NCBI RefSeq assembly: GCF_001049735.1
Contig: NZ_CVPC01000009.1
Span: 1 to 64,000 of the forward strand
Reading direction: 5' to 3'
Source: Nereida ignava
Lineage (GTDB): Bacteria; Pseudomonadota; Alphaproteobacteria; Rhodobacterales; Rhodobacteraceae
DNA: 64,000 nucleotides
Shown here piece by piece: positions 63,557 to 64,000 of the stretch. Under the pieces are notes generated by a model. The model had not been told where the DNA came from, searched no databases, and was given only the letters and a program-made list of their open reading frames with translations. Numbering within the stretch: position 1 is the stretch's first letter; the number at the start of each line of letters is the position of its first letter. A program made the position numbers and the translations under genes.

Positions 63557-64000
63557 ATGAATGAGGTGTTGATCAATCCGTTGGTACCTTTGCCCGTCAT
63601 TTTGTTGGCGGGTGCGATCTGTGCTCTGTTGTTGGCGTTTGCTTTGTGGCGTGGCCTTTCGGGTGTTTGGTTGCGGGCCTTGGCTTCGGCTTGCGTGTTG
63701 TCAGCAATGGCCAACCCTTCACTGCAACGTGAAACCCGTGAGCCGTTGAATGACATTGTGATTGTCGCGCTTGATCAGTCTGCCAGCCAAGATATTGCTG
63801 ATCGTTCCACACAAGCTACGCAGGCACTTGATGTAATTGTGACGGCTGTGCAGGCGCGGCCAAGCACGGACTTACGCGTGATAGATGTGCCAGACAGTGC
63901 CGATGATCAGGGTACGAAACTGATGAGCAGCTTGTCGCAAATCCTTGCTGAAGAGCCTCGTGCACGTGTTGCCGGGATTGTGGCGATTACAGATGGTGTG
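63557..64000 (+). CDS. Membrane protein with VWA-like domain (cut by window end)
   Basis: Start ATG 63557, 5 bases after the DUF4159 stop. The visible 148 residues have two membrane helices (VILLAGAICALLLAFALW, LRALASACVLSAMAN), then VIVALDQSASQDIADR, where Asp-Gln-Ser-Ala-Ser fits the MIDAS DxSxS metal motif of von Willebrand A domains, and a strand VAGIVAITDGV at the edge. It continues beyond 64000. It is the probable fourth gene of the MoxR operon. Confidence 0.85.
   Translation, partial: MNEVLINPLVPLPVILLAGAICALLLAFALWRGLSGVWLRALASACVLSAMANPSLQRETREPLNDIVIVALDQSASQDIADRSTQATQALDVIVTAVQARPSTDLRVIDVPDSADDQGTKLMSSLSQILAEEPRARVAGIVAITDGV

Overview
The window looks like a chromosomal segment of an alphaproteobacterium of the family Rhodobacteraceae (Roseobacter group). 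This is inferred from gene content and order: a stand-alone F0 operon (atpI-atpB-atpE-b'-b) without F1 genes, a MipZ division ATPase, an ffh / N-acetyltransferase / chorismate mutase / rpsP / rimM / trmD cluster, a MoxR-DUF58-DUF4159 operon, and a DUF5928-type glycosyltransferase. No rRNA, tRNA, CRISPR array or intact insertion sequence was found.

Layout. 1-7.2 kb: part of a capsule or exopolysaccharide locus, with a Wzi-like outer-membrane protein on the minus strand and, on the plus strand, a GT4 glycosyltransferase, a GT29 sialyltransferase-like protein, a Wzz-type co-polymerase with a degenerate kinase domain, and a Wza-like export lipoprotein. It ends at a decayed IS3-family transposase fragment (7377-7618). 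7.7-10.95 kb: minus-strand operon XdhC-like / aldehyde dehydrogenase / SDR. 11.1-15.6 kb: YadGH-like ABC exporter, S49 peptidase, a tiny zinc-ribbon protein, CaCA antiporter and an SDR of pteridine-reductase type. 15.9-18.2 kb: uvrC and a small secreted repeat protein. 18.5-23.2 kb: VOC protein, GT2, LysE and EamA transporters, YtoQ. 23.6-27.9 kb: orphan TRAP receptor, then divergent oxyR and katG. 27.9-32.4 kb: GST, a polar amino-acid ABC system split into a divergent receptor and an ATPase-permease pair, and a MATE transporter. 32.4-40.2 kb: mipZ and translation/secretion genes (rpmE, rplS, rsgA, trmD, rimM, a 46-aa membrane protein, rpsP, chorismate mutase, GNAT, ffh). 40.5-46.8 kb: azoreductase/LysR pair, ArsR, F0 operon, FadR-type regulator, OmpA lipoprotein. 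46.9-55.4 kb: Ada-like methyltransferase, Hint protein, nth, adenosine kinase, epimerase, sulfotransferase and GT14-DUF5928 pair, HIT protein, ABC ATPase, zinc-finger protein. 55.4-64 kb: polA, DUF1285, and moxR-DUF58-DUF4159-VWA, the last gene cut by the window end.

Most of the window is housekeeping DNA with ordinary functions. The least explained pieces are: the divergent sulfotransferase / GT14-DUF5928 pair, likely for a sulfated surface glycan; the GT29 enzyme and the pseudo-kinase co-polymerase in the capsule locus; the secreted protein with three QDxD repeats; the 46-aa membrane protein with two cysteines translationally coupled to rimM; strong hairpins inside the amino-acid ABC ATPase gene and between atpE and the b' gene; and long leaders upstream of rplS and ffh. 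All functions are assigned by reading motifs; no database search was possible.
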